Source of the DNA: an uncultured beta proteobacterium
GTDB lineage: Bacteria > Pseudomonadota > Gammaproteobacteria > Burkholderiales > Burkholderiaceae
Assembly (NCBI GenBank): GCA_903867305.1
Contig: CAIPQU010000164.1
Coordinates: 1 to 51,960 of the forward strand
Length of the DNA: 51,960 nucleotides
Direction of reading: 5' to 3'
Part shown: positions 8,064 through 17,846 of the stretch, in pieces
Position numbering within the stretch: position 1 is the first letter of the stretch
Layout of the letters: every line of letters starts with the position of its first letter
The notes under the pieces: generated by a model
Database searches by the model: none
What the model was told of the DNA's origin: nothing
The model's input: the letters and a program-made list of their open reading frames with translations, nothing else
Translations under genes and position numbers: made by a program

Positions 8064-11000
8064 ATGTCGATCCATATAGCCCTCAATCATGTCACTGAGT
8101 ACGAATACGATAGGCTAGTTAATCTTGGGCCTCAAATTGTCCGCCTAAGACCTGCCCCTCATTGTCGCAACAATATTCTTTCCTACTCCCTAAAAGTAGA
8201 GCCTAAAGACCACTTTATTAATTGGCAACAAGATCCACTATCTAATTATCAAGCTCGTTTAGTTTTTCCAGAAAAGACTAGTCGTTTAAAAGTTACTGTT
8301 GACCTTGTTACTGAGATGGCTGTCTACAATCCTTTTGACTTTTTTTTAGAGCCCTATGCTGAAAAATACCCATTTAAATATGGCAATGATCTTCAACAGG
8401 AGTTAAAACCCTATTTAGGGAAAATTCGTAATGCTACGGTCAACCGTTATTTGAAAACGTTTGACCGCAGTGAAATGCGTACCATTGATTTTTTGGTGAA
8501 GTTAAATCAAAAACTACAACAAGATATTCAATACCTCATCCGAATGGAGCCTGGGGTTCAAACTCCAGATGACACCATCGACTTGCGAAGTGGTTCTTGT
8601 AGAGACACAGCATGGTTGATGGTGAATTTACTTCGCCTTTGTGGCTTAGCCGCACGCTTTGTTTCTGGATATCTGATTCAAATAAAGTCAGATGTTAAAT
8701 CACTAGATGGCCCTAGTGGGACTGATATTGACTTTACTGATCTGCACGCATGGTGTGAAGTTTACCTGCCAGGTGCAGGATGGATTGGTCTTGACCCTAC
8801 TTCTGGGCTATTAGCTGGTGAGGGGCATATTCCTGTCGCGTGCTCTCCAGACCCATCAGGAGCAGCGCCTATCGAAGGGATTGTCGATGACTGTGAGGTA
8901 ATCTTTAAACACTCGATGGAAGTAACGAGAATTTATGAATCTCCACGTGTAACGAAACCCTATACAGAGGATCAATGGAAAGAGATTTTTCAGCTCGGGG
9001 AAGTTGTTGATCAAACGCTAGAAAGTGAAGATGTGCGCCTGACGATGGGTGGAGAGCCTACCTTTGTATCGATCGATGGTCTTGATGCTCCAGAATGGAA
9101 TGTCGATGCGCTTGGTCCGAAAAAACGCGGTTACGCTACTGAATTAGTTGAAAAGCTCCGTAAAGAATATGGTGATGGTGGTTTCCTCCACTTTGGCCAA
9201 GGCAAATGGTATCCAGGCGAGCAATTGCCAAGATGGGCTTTATCGATTTATTGGCGCTCAGATGGAAAAATGATATGGAAAAATCCGACTCTATTTGCTG
9301 ACGAACGCAGACCCATGAAATATCAGCCTGAAGATGCAAAGAAATTTGTTTCTCGACTATCGGAAAACTTAGGCCTTTCCAATGAGTTTGTTGAACCCGC
9401 GTTTGAAGATGTCTTTTATTATCTCTGGCGAGAATCAAAGCTACCCATTAATGTTGATCCTTTTACATCCAATCTTGATGACGAAATGGAGCGAACTCGC
9501 CTAAAAAGAATCTTCACTCAAAAATTAGATACGGTGATTGGTTATGTTTTACCGATCGAAGCAACTCATGAGAAAAATGACTTGCATTGTCAATGGAAAA
9601 CGGGCCCTTGGTTGTATCGAGAAGAACGACTCTACCTATTGCCGGGTGATTCGCCAATGGGTTACCGTCTTCCTCTAGATTCTTTACCTTGGGCAAGTAA
9701 GTCTGATTATCCCTATTTGATTGAAGAAGATCCCTTTGCCCCTAGAGCGCCTCTACCAATGGAAGTACCTATTCGGGAACAATCGAATCAGATTAATATA
9801 ATCAATCAGTCGCATCCGACCGGTTATCCCGCGACGGGGCGGACAGCTTCGAAGTATCCCTCTGAATCTCTTCTGAATAATCATCCTGATCACGCTGACA
9901 AATTCAATTCATCTGGTAAAAAAACTTCGACAGACTCAGATCTCTATCGCCAACCTGAACAACAAGAATCTGCAGCATGGATCACAAGAACTGCACTATG
10001 TGTGGAAACGAGAGATCCAATGCGTTCAAATGGTCCTAAAGCAGAAAATGAATACGGTGGTAAGAGTGGAGCTTTATACATTTTCATGCCACCACTGGCT
10101 CGTTTAGAGGATTATCTCAATCTCTTAAACGCTGTTGAAACGACTGCAGAAGAATTACAGTATCAAATAATTTTAGAAGGATACCCGCCACCTCGGGACC
10201 CAAGACTTAAATTATTACAAGTCACTCCAGACCCTGGAGTGATAGAAGTTAATATCCATCCAGCACATGACTGGAAAGAATTGGTTCAGAATACTGAGTT
10301 TTTATATCAAGCCGCTTTTGAATCTCGTCTAACGGCAGAAAAATTTATGACGGATGGTCGACATACCGGAACTGGGGGAGGTAACCATTTTGTTATGGGA
10401 GGTGCAACTCCTTCAGACAGCCCATTCTTACGCCGTCCTGAATTGTTGGCAAGCCTTCTGCTCTATTGGCACAACCACCCTAGCTTAAGCTATCTATTTA
10501 GTGGAATGTTTATTGGTCCAACAAGTCAGGCTCCAAGGGTTGATGAAGCGCGTAATGACCAACTGTATGAGTTAGAAATTGCTCTTAAAGAAATTCATAA
10601 TAGTCGCAAGAAGTTTGGTGAAAATATGCCTCCTTGGTTAGTTGATCGTACTTTGCGAAATATTTTGATTGATGTGACGGGCAATACGCATCGTAGCGAA
10701 TTTTGTATCGATAAAATGTATTCGCCGGATAGCCAAACAGGAAGACTAGGACTTCTAGAGCTGCGCGCGTTTGAAATGCCTCCCCATGCGCAGATGAGCA
10801 TCGTACAACAACTGTTAATTCGCGCTTTAATCGCTCGTTTTTGGGATGATCCATATCTTGAGCCCGCGACTAGGTGGGGCACCGAATTACACGATCGCTA
10901 CCTATTGCCAACTTTTATCAAAATGGATTTTGCTGATGTTATTGAAGAAATGCAAAGGTCTGGTTATGGATTTAAGTCAGAATGGTTTGCACCACATTTC

Positions 11001-11558
11001 GAATTCCGCTTCCCATTAATTGGCAAAATACAAACCATGGGTACAGAAATTACGCTACGCAATGCACTTGAGCCTTGGCATGTGATGGGTGAAGAATCTT
11101 CTGCTGGAGGAACTGCTCGTTATGTTGACTCTTCGCTTGAAAGAATAGAAGTGCGTGTCACGGGACTAAACCAAAGTCGATACAGTATTACCTGTAATGG
11201 CAAGCCTCTACCATTGCAAGCTACCGGTGTGGCTGGTGAATATATCGCTGGAGTACGTTATAAAGCCTGGAATCCACCCTCAAGCTTGCATCCTACAATA
11301 GGAATCCATGCGCCACTCTGTTTTGATATTGTTGATACTTGGATGAAACGCTCGATTGGCGGTTGTGAATATCATGTTACCCATCCCGGTGGGAGAAGCT
11401 ACGATACCTTCCCCATTAATGCATATGAAGCTGAAAGTCGTAGACTTTCTCGTTTCTTCAAAATGGGGCATACCCCTGGGACCATTAAAGGTACTCCGGC
11501 AAATATTGACTTAGTTGGTAGTCGTGAATTTCCTTTTACCTTGGATATGCGTCGCTAA
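8064..11558 (+). CDS. large transglutaminase-like protein with DUF2126 domain
   Basis: A 1164-residue cytoplasmic protein. Residues 1-290 are the bacterial transglutaminase-like N-terminal and cysteine-protease-like domain, with the triad Cys179 (SGSCRDTAW), His228 (DLHAWCEVYL) and Asp244 (GLDPTSGL). From about residue 325 (LTMGGEPTFVSIDG) to the end is the DUF2126 region. Residues ~590-660 form a polar, Ser/Asn/Gln-rich linker inside it. The start is fixed by the match of the N-terminus to the family (ALNHVTEYEYDR); no good ribosome site precedes it. The family is usually found beside alpha-E (DUF403) and circularly permuted ATP-grasp (DUF404/407) proteins in an operon thought to make or process a peptide; none of these partners is adjacent here. 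The substrate is unknown. Confidence 0.9.
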   Translation: MSIHIALNHVTEYEYDRLVNLGPQIVRLRPAPHCRNNILSYSLKVEPKDHFINWQQDPLSNYQARLVFPEKTSRLKVTVDLVTEMAVYNPFDFFLEPYAEKYPFKYGNDLQQELKPYLGKIRNATVNRYLKTFDRSEMRTIDFLVKLNQKLQQDIQYLIRMEPGVQTPDDTIDLRSGSCRDTAWLMVNLLRLCGLAARFVSGYLIQIKSDVKSLDGPSGTDIDFTDLHAWCEVYLPGAGWIGLDPTSGLLAGEGHIPVACSPDPSGAAPIEGIVDDCEVIFKHSMEVTRIYESPRVTKPYTEDQWKEIFQLGEVVDQTLESEDVRLTMGGEPTFVSIDGLDAPEWNVDALGPKKRGYATELVEKLRKEYGDGGFLHFGQGKWYPGEQLPRWALSIYWRSDGKMIWKNPTLFADERRPMKYQPEDAKKFVSRLSENLGLSNEFVEPAFEDVFYYLWRESKLPINVDPFTSNLDDEMERTRLKRIFTQKLDTVIGYVLPIEATHEKNDLHCQWKTGPWLYREERLYLLPGDSPMGYRLPLDSLPWASKSDYPYLIEEDPFAPRAPLPMEVPIREQSNQINIINQSHPTGYPATGRTASKYPSESLLNNHPDHADKFNSSGKKTSTDSDLYRQPEQQESAAWITRTALCVETRDPMRSNGPKAENEYGGKSGALYIFMPPLARLEDYLNLLNAVETTAEELQYQIILEGYPPPRDPRLKLLQVTPDPGVIEVNIHPAHDWKELVQNTEFLYQAAFESRLTAEKFMTDGRHTGTGGGNHFVMGGATPSDSPFLRRPELLASLLLYWHNHPSLSYLFSGMFIGPTSQAPRVDEARNDQLYELEIALKEIHNSRKKFGENMPPWLVDRTLRNILIDVTGNTHRSEFCIDKMYSPDSQTGRLGLLELRAFEMPPHAQMSIVQQLLIRALIARFWDDPYLEPATRWGTELHDRYLLPTFIKMDFADVIEEMQRSGYGFKSEWFAPHFEFRFPLIGKIQTMGTEITLRNALEPWHVMGEESSAGGTARYVDSSLERIEVRVTGLNQSRYSITCNGKPLPLQATGVAGEYIAGVRYKAWNPPSSLHPTIGIHAPLCFDIVDTWMKRSIGGCEYHVTHPGGRSYDTFPINAYEAESRRLSRFFKMGHTPGTIKGTPANIDLVGSREFPFTLDMRR

Positions 11559-11608
11559 ACTCATCTTTTAATCATAAGAGCTTCTTAGATGATGACTATT
11601 GCCTTTAA

Positions 11609-11644
11609 CATCACCTAGATTCCTAATTCACAGTCTAGGTGATG
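11609..11644. terminator. hairpin between convergent genes, possible bidirectional terminator
   Basis: An 11-bp perfect inverted repeat (11609-11619 CATCACCTAGA with 11634-11644 TCTAGGTGATG) encloses a 14-base loop. It lies in the 102-base space between the convergent DUF2126 and OmpA genes. There is no clean T-run on either side, so intrinsic termination is plausible but not certain. Confidence 0.5.
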
Positions 11645-11660
11645 GATTGAACAATATAAT

Positions 11661-12287
11661 TTACTTTGGTACGCCAACTACTTCAATCACGGCACGACGA
11701 TTTTGTGAGCGACCTACTGCTGTTTTGTTTGTCGCCACAGGTTCAGAGAAGCCTTTACCTTCTATAAAAATAGTAGATACATCGACCCCGTGAATTACTA
11801 AGTAACTCTTCACTGCATCAGCGCGACGTAGCGAAAGCTTATTGTTATAAGCCTCTGTGCCAATATTGTCTGTATGCCCGATAACAATGACAACTTCTAC
11901 GTTGATATCTTTTAGCTTTGCTAGTATTTCATCTAATTTAACGACACCTTCTGGTTTAATTTTTGATTGATCAAAATCAAATAGCGTGTCAGTAAGTAAG
12001 TTTACTTTAGCAATTTGAACAACTGGAGCAACTACCGCCTTCGGTTTTGTTTCAGTTTTCGTTTCAGCTTTAGTTTGTGCTACTTTAAGTGCCCCATCGC
12101 ATGCTGGATCTGCAGTAGCTGGTGTCCAAAAACCATTTCTCCAACAAAGTTTGGAGTCATTTCTCAGTGGACCACTAGCTGATTGCCAATTATTATTATC
12201 GGTATTTTGCGCTGATGCCAAGTCAGCTAGGCCTATTAAACAAAAAAACAATATTGTTCCAAAGACTTTACGTACGCTATGTGTCAT
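11661..12287 (-). CDS. OmpA-family outer membrane protein
   Basis: A 208-residue envelope protein from the chosen ATG at 12285-12287, which follows GGGGAATAAA; an in-frame TTG four codons upstream is less likely. Signal peptide to about LADLASAQ. Then a short segment with CWRNGFWTPA, a Lys/Thr/Glu/Pro linker (KAETKTETKPK) and a C-terminal OmpA peptidoglycan-binding domain: LFDFDQSKIKPEG, IGHTDNIGTEAYNNKLSLRR with the D-x-x-G-x-x-x-x-N and L-S-x-x-R-A residues that bind diaminopimelate, and GRSQNRRAVIEV. No beta-barrel is present, so it is more a periplasmic or surface-anchoring OmpA-like protein than classical OmpA. Small proteins of this type with CWR-GFWTPA are common in Burkholderiales. 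Confidence 0.88.
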   Translation of the reverse strand: MTHSVRKVFGTILFFCLIGLADLASAQNTDNNNWQSASGPLRNDSKLCWRNGFWTPATADPACDGALKVAQTKAETKTETKPKAVVAPVVQIAKVNLLTDTLFDFDQSKIKPEGVVKLDEILAKLKDINVEVVIVIGHTDNIGTEAYNNKLSLRRADAVKSYLVIHGVDVSTIFIEGKGFSEPVATNKTAVGRSQNRRAVIEVVGVPK

Positions 12288-12526
12288 TTTATTCCCCAAA
12301 TTTGTAAAAAATTGTTGAAACTTAATGATTACGATATTCCTAAATAAAAGTTACAACTTGATCTATGTCATATATTTCCCAACTAATTCAATAGTGAAAT
12401 TAAAAATCAATGATTCAAAAAGGTAGTCAATCCCGCAATAAACATTTATGCTGAAATATCTGTAAGATTCGGTGTATGCACATTTCCTCATCCAATAACG
12501 AATAATAGATCTCGCAGAATTACTTA

Positions 12527-13468
12527 ATGAATAACATCCTGACCATTTCTCACCTTTCTAAAATTTATCAGTCTGGTTTTCAAGCACTAAAAGATATCAA
12601 CTTAGAAATATCTAAGGGTGAAATTTTTGCTTTACTCGGTCAAAATGGTGCTGGTAAGACAACCTTAATTAGCATCATCTGCGGCATCGTGAACCCCAGC
12701 TCAGGACAAGTGTTAGTTGATGGTAACGATATCGTTCATGACTATCGTAATGCCCGTAGCTTAATTGGTCTAGTTCCCCAAGAGTTATCAACGGACGCTT
12801 TTGAAACTGTTTGGAATTCTGTCAGCTTTAGTCGCGGCCTTTATGGAAAACCCCCTAATCCAGCATTTATTGAAAAGACGCTGAAAGAGCTTTCACTATG
12901 GGATAAGCGAGATAACAAAATTATGACGCTATCGGGTGGTATGAAAAGAAGACTCATGATTGCTAAAGCACTGTCTCATGAACCAAAAATATTATTCCTA
13001 GATGAACCAACCGCGGGTGTTGATGTTAGCCTCAGAAAAGATATGTGGGAACTTGTAAGAGAACTAAAAAATATGGGTACAACCGTAATCCTTACGACAC
13101 ACTACATTGAAGAAGCTGAAGAAATGGCCGATCGTATTGGGATTATTCGAAAGGGTGAGCTTATCCTCGTAGAAGAAAAGCAAAGTCTGATGAAAAAACT
13201 GGGCAAAAAAGAACTGACGCTTCAACTTCAAAGCCCCTTAAATATGATTCCTGAAGAGCTTAATATCCCTGGCCTGATCCTTTCGAAGGATCAATGTGAA
13301 CTCACCTATACCTTTGACTCCAATAACAATCAAATGGGGATTGTTGAACTATTAGAAAAACTCTCAAAGCATGGTGTGGTTTTTAGGGATCTTCACACCA
13401 CACAAAGCTCTCTAGAAGATATCTTTGTCAGTTTAGTAAATGAAGGGGAACATATTAATGAGGTTTAA
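12527..13468 (+). CDS. ABC exporter ATP-binding protein (YadG-like)
   Basis: A 313-residue ATPase of the ABC-2 exporter class. Walker A GQNGAGKT is at 38-45, the Q-loop in GLVPQEL near 82-88, signature LSGGM at 136-140, Walker B ILFLDE at 156-161, and the H-switch in [11 protein letters not shown] near 192. The signature [14 protein letters not shown] and the C-terminal FVSLVNE closely resemble E. coli YadG. It overlaps the following permease gene by 11 bases, so the two form a translationally coupled exporter. Substrate unknown; relatives include drug, polysaccharide and Nod-factor exporters. Confidence 0.9.
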   Translation: MNNILTISHLSKIYQSGFQALKDINLEISKGEIFALLGQNGAGKTTLISIICGIVNPSSGQVLVDGNDIVHDYRNARSLIGLVPQELSTDAFETVWNSVSFSRGLYGKPPNPAFIEKTLKELSLWDKRDNKIMTLSGGMKRRLMIAKALSHEPKILFLDEPTAGVDVSLRKDMWELVRELKNMGTTVILTTHYIEEAEEMADRIGIIRKGELILVEEKQSLMKKLGKKELTLQLQSPLNMIPEELNIPGLILSKDQCELTYTFDSNNNQMGIVELLEKLSKHGVVFRDLHTTQSSLEDIFVSLVNEGEHINEV

Positions 13469-14225
13469 TTACTATGGCATTAAAGCTATCTATCAATTTG
13501 AAATGGCAAGAACCCGTCGAACTCTCATGCAAAGTATCGTTGCGCCCGTCATCTCAACATCTTTGTACTTTATTGTTTTTGGCTCTGCCATAGGGTCTCG
13601 AATCTCAGAGATGGAAGGGGTTTCTTACGGTGCATTTATCGTTCCAGGTCTAATCATGCTATCGCTTTTAACGCAAAGTATCTCCAATGCGTCTTTTGGC
13701 ATATATTTTCCAAAATTTAGTGGCACTATCTATGAATTACTATCTGCTCCGCTCTCACCTCTAGAAATAATTATTAGTTATGTTGGTGCAGCGGCCACTA
13801 AATCAATTTTCTTGGGCCTGATTATTTTACTAACGGCGACTTTTTTTGTGCCACTAAAAATAGATCATCCTTTTTGGATGATCATCTATTTGCTACTCAC
13901 TTCCATTACCTTTAGTTTGATCGGTTTTATTATCGGTGTATGGGCTGACGGCTTTGAAAAACTTCAGGTGATCCCGCTGTTAATTATTACTCCTTTAACC
14001 TTCTTGGGCGGTAGCTTTTATTCAATTTCTGTTCTCCCAGCCTTTTGGCAAAAAGTTGCCTTACTTAATCCCATCGTGTACCTTGTTAGTGGCTTTCGCT
14101 GGAGTTTTTATAGTATTGAGGATGTTGATCTTTGGCTGAGCTTAGGCATGACCTTAAGTTTTCTTGGCATATCTATCGGAACAGTAATTTGGATCTTCAA
14201 AACGGGATATCGTCTCAAAAAATAG
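13458..14225 (+). CDS. ABC-2 type exporter permease (YadH-like)
   Basis: 255 residues from the ATG at 13458, chosen because GAAGGGGA lies eight bases upstream; another in-frame ATG at 13440 would add six residues. Six hydrophobic segments. Landmarks shared with E. coli YadH are [23 protein letters not shown], and the ABC-2 signature [20 protein letters not shown] followed by [11 protein letters not shown]. It pairs with the ATPase just upstream in the inner membrane to export an unidentified substrate. Confidence 0.88.
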   Translation: MRFNYYGIKAIYQFEMARTRRTLMQSIVAPVISTSLYFIVFGSAIGSRISEMEGVSYGAFIVPGLIMLSLLTQSISNASFGIYFPKFSGTIYELLSAPLSPLEIIISYVGAAATKSIFLGLIILLTATFFVPLKIDHPFWMIIYLLLTSITFSLIGFIIGVWADGFEKLQVIPLLIITPLTFLGGSFYSISVLPAFWQKVALLNPIVYLVSGFRWSFYSIEDVDLWLSLGMTLSFLGISIGTVIWIFKTGYRLKK

Positions 14226-14328
14226 TCCCAGTATCGCTAACCGAAGGAGCAATTTCATCGATGTTGGGGAAGGGTCTTAGCCCCTATTGTGAACTCTCAG
14301 ATCTCATTCAACCAATAAAAGTGTAGTG

Positions 14329-14820
14329 TTATGCCACTTCTTGATCTTTACCGTTAGATTTTTTTCGGTGATAAAGCTGTATGACTAAAAAAGTGACGAT
14401 AGCTAGATTAAACAAAAATATAGCCAATGAGACTGCTGTCATTTCTTTCATGAGATGCCGAATTTCGAAGGGTATATACATACCACCAGATAAGGCGGCT
14501 AACCACTCACCCCACGCCGTATCCAACCAAAGCCCTATTGCCTCAGCGATTCGAATGGTGGCATATAAAAAAGCAAGTAATAAAATAGATGATGTTGGTG
14601 TTCTTGCAATCAGATCAGCATATTGTAAAAATAACTCGGGGTAATGATGGGTTGGATCTGCGCCAAAATGGCCAATCATTTCATTGGCCAAATGCCGAAT
14701 ATCATGATGGATCAACGATAAGATGCCAAAGGCACTGGCGATAGCAGCAAATCCTTTTAATCCTTCAAATAATGCAATGAACCGAAGAACTTTTCTAGAT
14801 GAAGATTGAATCACGTTCAT
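14329..14820 (-). CDS. DUF2127 membrane protein
   Basis: A 163-residue small inner-membrane protein with four hydrophobic segments (about 12-36, 75-95, 100-118, 128-150). It matches DUF2127 by length and by features such as LRFIALFEGLKGFAAI at the N-terminus and ATIRIAEAIGLWLDTAWGEWLAALSGG in the middle. Biochemical function is not known. It converges on the ABC exporter genes with about 100 bases between and is preceded by a short AAGGA next to the ATG. Confidence 0.8.
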   Translation of the reverse strand: MNVIQSSSRKVLRFIALFEGLKGFAAIASAFGILSLIHHDIRHLANEMIGHFGADPTHHYPELFLQYADLIARTPTSSILLLAFLYATIRIAEAIGLWLDTAWGEWLAALSGGMYIPFEIRHLMKEMTAVSLAIFLFNLAIVTFLVIQLYHRKKSNGKDQEVA

Positions 14821-15002
14821 TCCTTAAAATTAATACTTCTGTAGTACAAACATGAATTTATGTTGAGTGTACTGCCATCTACAAATAAGTTGGGAGTATC
14901 ATGAAAATATAGTAGGTAAATTTCTCATTATCGTTTTTCAATTGAATATCAATCAATTGACTGTATCAATTACCTTTTGCTGAGGTTTGAAAAATACGAT
15001 TT

Positions 15003-15731
15003 ATGAAACTAAAAGTCCTAAGTATCAATATTCATAAAGGAAAATCTCCACTTAATCTGCAAAATACGATGCATAGCATCAAGGAGTGTATCAGGCAATC
15101 AAACCCTGACATTGCTTTTATTCAGGAATTTCAAGAAAAATATATTCATCCAAATATAAAATTTCCTAGTAATGCCCCTGATGCTTTTTCTCAGGATTTA
15201 TTTTCTCATTGGCATTACGGCAAAAACGTTGACTCCCACAATGGTCATCATGGAAATTTAATTCTTTCTCGACTGCCTCAAAGGAAAGGCTTGAATTATG
15301 ATATTTCAGCTTATCGTTTTGAAAAAAGAGGCTTATTACATAGTGAAGTAATCTTCAATAAAAATGGTATCGAAATACCTATTCATTGCTTCTGTGTACA
15401 TTTAGCCCTTTTACAAAATGGCAGAACTCGTCAACTTCATGCGATGCTTAGTCATATCGAAAAACTAGCTCATGGTCAACCCACCATCGTCGCCGGAGAC
15501 TTTAATGATTGGTATAAAAAAGCTAGTCAACACATGAAGCGCTCTGGATTTATTGAGGTTTTTGAAGTCTTAACTGGTAAAGTCGCAAAGACATTTCCCA
15601 GTATTTATCCAATCCTAGCGATGGATCGTATTTATGTCAGAGATTTAAAAATTCAATCAGGAAGCTTCCTGAATGATTCGCCAAATATCTCAGATCATTT
15701 AGGAATTGTTGCAGAACTGGAAATCATATGA
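15003..15731 (+). CDS. endonuclease/exonuclease/phosphatase-family protein (YbhP-like)
   Basis: A 242-residue EEP-fold metal-dependent phosphodiesterase. Visible motifs are the N-terminal LSINIHKG (metal/phosphate Asn9, His11), QEF with metal ligand Glu42, VAGDFNDW near 165-172, and the C-terminal SDHLGIVAEL with the catalytic histidine. Its TGA overlaps the ATG of the next gene (ATGA), a cardiolipin-synthase-like protein. The same pairing is known in E. coli as ybhP next to clsB (ybhO), so a role in phospholipid or phosphodiester metabolism is more likely than DNA repair. No signal peptide. Confidence 0.85.
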   Translation: MKLKVLSINIHKGKSPLNLQNTMHSIKECIRQSNPDIAFIQEFQEKYIHPNIKFPSNAPDAFSQDLFSHWHYGKNVDSHNGHHGNLILSRLPQRKGLNYDISAYRFEKRGLLHSEVIFNKNGIEIPIHCFCVHLALLQNGRTRQLHAMLSHIEKLAHGQPTIVAGDFNDWYKKASQHMKRSGFIEVFEVLTGKVAKTFPSIYPILAMDRIYVRDLKIQSGSFLNDSPNISDHLGIVAELEII

Positions 15732-17203
15732 ATTGGCAAACGATTCTCCTTGGAACTTTATTTGGATTTTCTTTTCCTTGGTTTATTTTTTTGCATATTA
15801 CGATCGTAGTCTTTTTTGCTTTTCGCCTCATTTGGATTAAGCGTCGTGTGAGTGTTGCTATTGCCTGGGCCCTAGTGGTTGGCTTACTTCCATTTATTGG
15901 ACTCATTCTCTATTTAATGATTGGTCAAAAGCCTGTAGGTGTCAAATTAACAAAAAAAATTATTGCTATTCAGCATCATCACACCCATCTGATGAGTGTT
16001 ATGCAAAAGCGTTATTCAGCTTGCCATCATTCAGTGTCTCCCGCATTTCAAGCTCTCAGCATATTAGCAGCATCAGAAAATGGCTCTCCTGTAACTGATG
16101 GAAATAGCATTGAACTACATACAGATTCAGAAGTTATTTTTGAAAAATTTATTCGTGAAATTCATTCAGCAAAGAAAACTCTCTATTTAGAATTTTATAT
16201 TTGGGAATTGGGTGGATTAGCCAATCAAATCGCAGAATCCTTAATACAAGCCGCCAAACGTGGGGTGAAATGTCAAGTCTTACTCGATTCAATTGGAAGT
16301 CGGCAGTGGTTGAATTCAAGTTGGCGGCTCAAGTTCCAAGAGTCTGGAATTTTAGTCATTGAAGCACTACCTATTCATTTTTTCAATTTACCCTTTCAAC
16401 GAGCTGACCTCAGATTACACAGAAAAATATTTATTATTGATAATGAGGTTTGTTGGACGGGGAGTATGAATCTTGTTGATCCTTCAACCTTTAAGCAAGA
16501 GTTACATATTGGGAAATGGGTTGATGCGATGGTTCGCCTCAAAGGACCTATCGTCACACTATTTGAAGCAACTTTTTTAGTAGACTGGCATCTCAATAAT
16601 CCTGAATTTACTTTTCCAACAAAAGAAATTTCAAAAGTGTCTCGGCAAACTGAAAATGTTTTAGCGCAAGAGTTTTCTTCAGGCCCCGTATATCGAGATG
16701 AAACCCTCTATCAACTGCTTTTGTCCGCTATTATCGACGCACGTGAAACTCTCACCATCGCTACCCCTTATTTTGTTCCGGACGATAATTTAGTTCAATC
16801 ATTAATAGCCGCAGCTCACCGCGGCGTGAAAGTAACTCTTCTTTTACCTCATTTAAATGATTCTATTTTGGTGAAATACTGTAGTCAAAGCTTTTATAGT
16901 GGATTGCTCACCGCAGGGATTCATATTGCAGAATTTTATGGGGGCTTACTACATACTAAATTTCTTTTAATTGATAAGCGTGTCGCCATATTTGGGTCAA
17001 TTAATTTTGATTTAAGAAGTTTACGTCTGAATTTTGAAACTTGCCTATTAGCTTATGATGTGAAATTTTGTTCATCCTTAGATGATGTTGCGCAAAAGTA
17101 TTTAACTGAGTCTCAATTTATCGATCCAAGAAAATGGGAGAAAAGATCTCGTTGGAAACAGTTACTAGAAAATTGCGCATATCTTATGTCGCCATTACTG
17201 TGA
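15728..17203 (+). CDS. cls: phospholipase D-family cardiolipin synthase
   Basis: A 491-residue inner-membrane enzyme. Two hydrophobic segments at the N-terminus (about 15-37 and 43-65) are followed by two PLD domains with HKD motifs HRKIFIIDNEVCWTGSMN from His231 and HTKFLLIDKRVAIFGSIN from His409, both with Lys and Asp in place. The two-TM start plus LYLMIGQKP resembles ClsA-type cardiolipin synthases (phosphatidyl transfer between two phosphatidylglycerols, or between PG and PE), while the neighbouring EEP gene is the partner typical of ClsB. Which donor it uses cannot be told. Translation is coupled to the upstream gene by a four-base overlap. Confidence 0.88.
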   Translation: MNWQTILLGTLFGFSFPWFIFLHITIVVFFAFRLIWIKRRVSVAIAWALVVGLLPFIGLILYLMIGQKPVGVKLTKKIIAIQHHHTHLMSVMQKRYSACHHSVSPAFQALSILAASENGSPVTDGNSIELHTDSEVIFEKFIREIHSAKKTLYLEFYIWELGGLANQIAESLIQAAKRGVKCQVLLDSIGSRQWLNSSWRLKFQESGILVIEALPIHFFNLPFQRADLRLHRKIFIIDNEVCWTGSMNLVDPSTFKQELHIGKWVDAMVRLKGPIVTLFEATFLVDWHLNNPEFTFPTKEISKVSRQTENVLAQEFSSGPVYRDETLYQLLLSAIIDARETLTIATPYFVPDDNLVQSLIAAAHRGVKVTLLLPHLNDSILVKYCSQSFYSGLLTAGIHIAEFYGGLLHTKFLLIDKRVAIFGSINFDLRSLRLNFETCLLAYDVKFCSSLDDVAQKYLTESQFIDPRKWEKRSRWKQLLENCAYLMSPLL

Positions 17204-17260
17204 ACTCGAAAAGAAATACCATTTGTTTACACGCCTTAATACTTAGCGAGAAGCCACTCC

Positions 17261-17300
17261 TTGGCATCCTCCCCGTCCTTTAGGACGGAGAGGATGCCAA
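17261..17300. repeat. 40-bp palindrome derived from an IS200/IS605-type right end
   Basis: The left arm TTGGCATCCTCCCCGTCC and the right arm GGACGGAGAGGATGCCAA are complementary at all but one position, with loop TTTA. The right half (17279-17300) matches the TnpB-associated right end at 73-94 in 19 of 22 bases. This looks like a palindrome-associated mini-element: two inverted copies of the right-end hairpin without any gene. It sits after the cardiolipin synthase gene and before the convergent glnK, where it may also serve as a transcription barrier, though no T-run follows it. Confidence 0.65.
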
Positions 17301-17338
17301 AAAGTCTGAAATAAATCGTTGGACTCCTTTGGTGCATC

Positions 17339-17370
17339 ATCTAAATATTAAAGCTGATTAATATTTAGAT
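17339..17370. terminator. A+T-rich hairpin downstream of glnK
   Basis: A 12-bp perfect inverted repeat (17339-17350 ATCTAAATATTA with 17359-17370 TAATATTTAGAT) has an eight-base loop, ten bases beyond the glnK stop. It may end the glnK transcript. The stem is almost all A-T and there is no T-run beyond it, so termination strength is doubtful. Confidence 0.4.
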
Positions 17371-17380
17371 ATAGGTAAAA

Positions 17381-17743
<363 letters not shown>

Positions 17744-17749
17744 TTAAAG

Positions 17750-17802
17750 AGAATTTAAATTCTAGACAGATTATCATTTAATGTAGACTATAAACTACAT
17801 TA
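17750..17802. promoter_or_regulatory. two inverted repeats in the divergent glnK/amtB promoter region
   Basis: A perfect 14-base palindrome AGAATTTAAATTCT lies at 17750-17763. A second inverted repeat, TAATGTAG (17779-17786) and CTACATTA (17795-17802) with an eight-base spacer, follows. Both lie between the divergent starts, where a shared regulator of nitrogen response could bind. No sigma-54 (GG-N10-GC) element is obvious. They are candidate operators only. Confidence 0.4.
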
Positions 17803-17846
17803 TTATTGAATTCTTTAATACATTATAAAAATCGATAGGACCCCAA

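Noticed and set aside
12300..12526. possible promoter or operator between ompA and the ABC exporter
   Set aside because: A+T-rich, but no clear -35/-10 pair or inverted repeat that I could defend.
14132..14326. 64-codon frame over the end of the ABC permease
   Set aside because: Mostly an out-of-frame reading of the permease gene without its own ribosome site.
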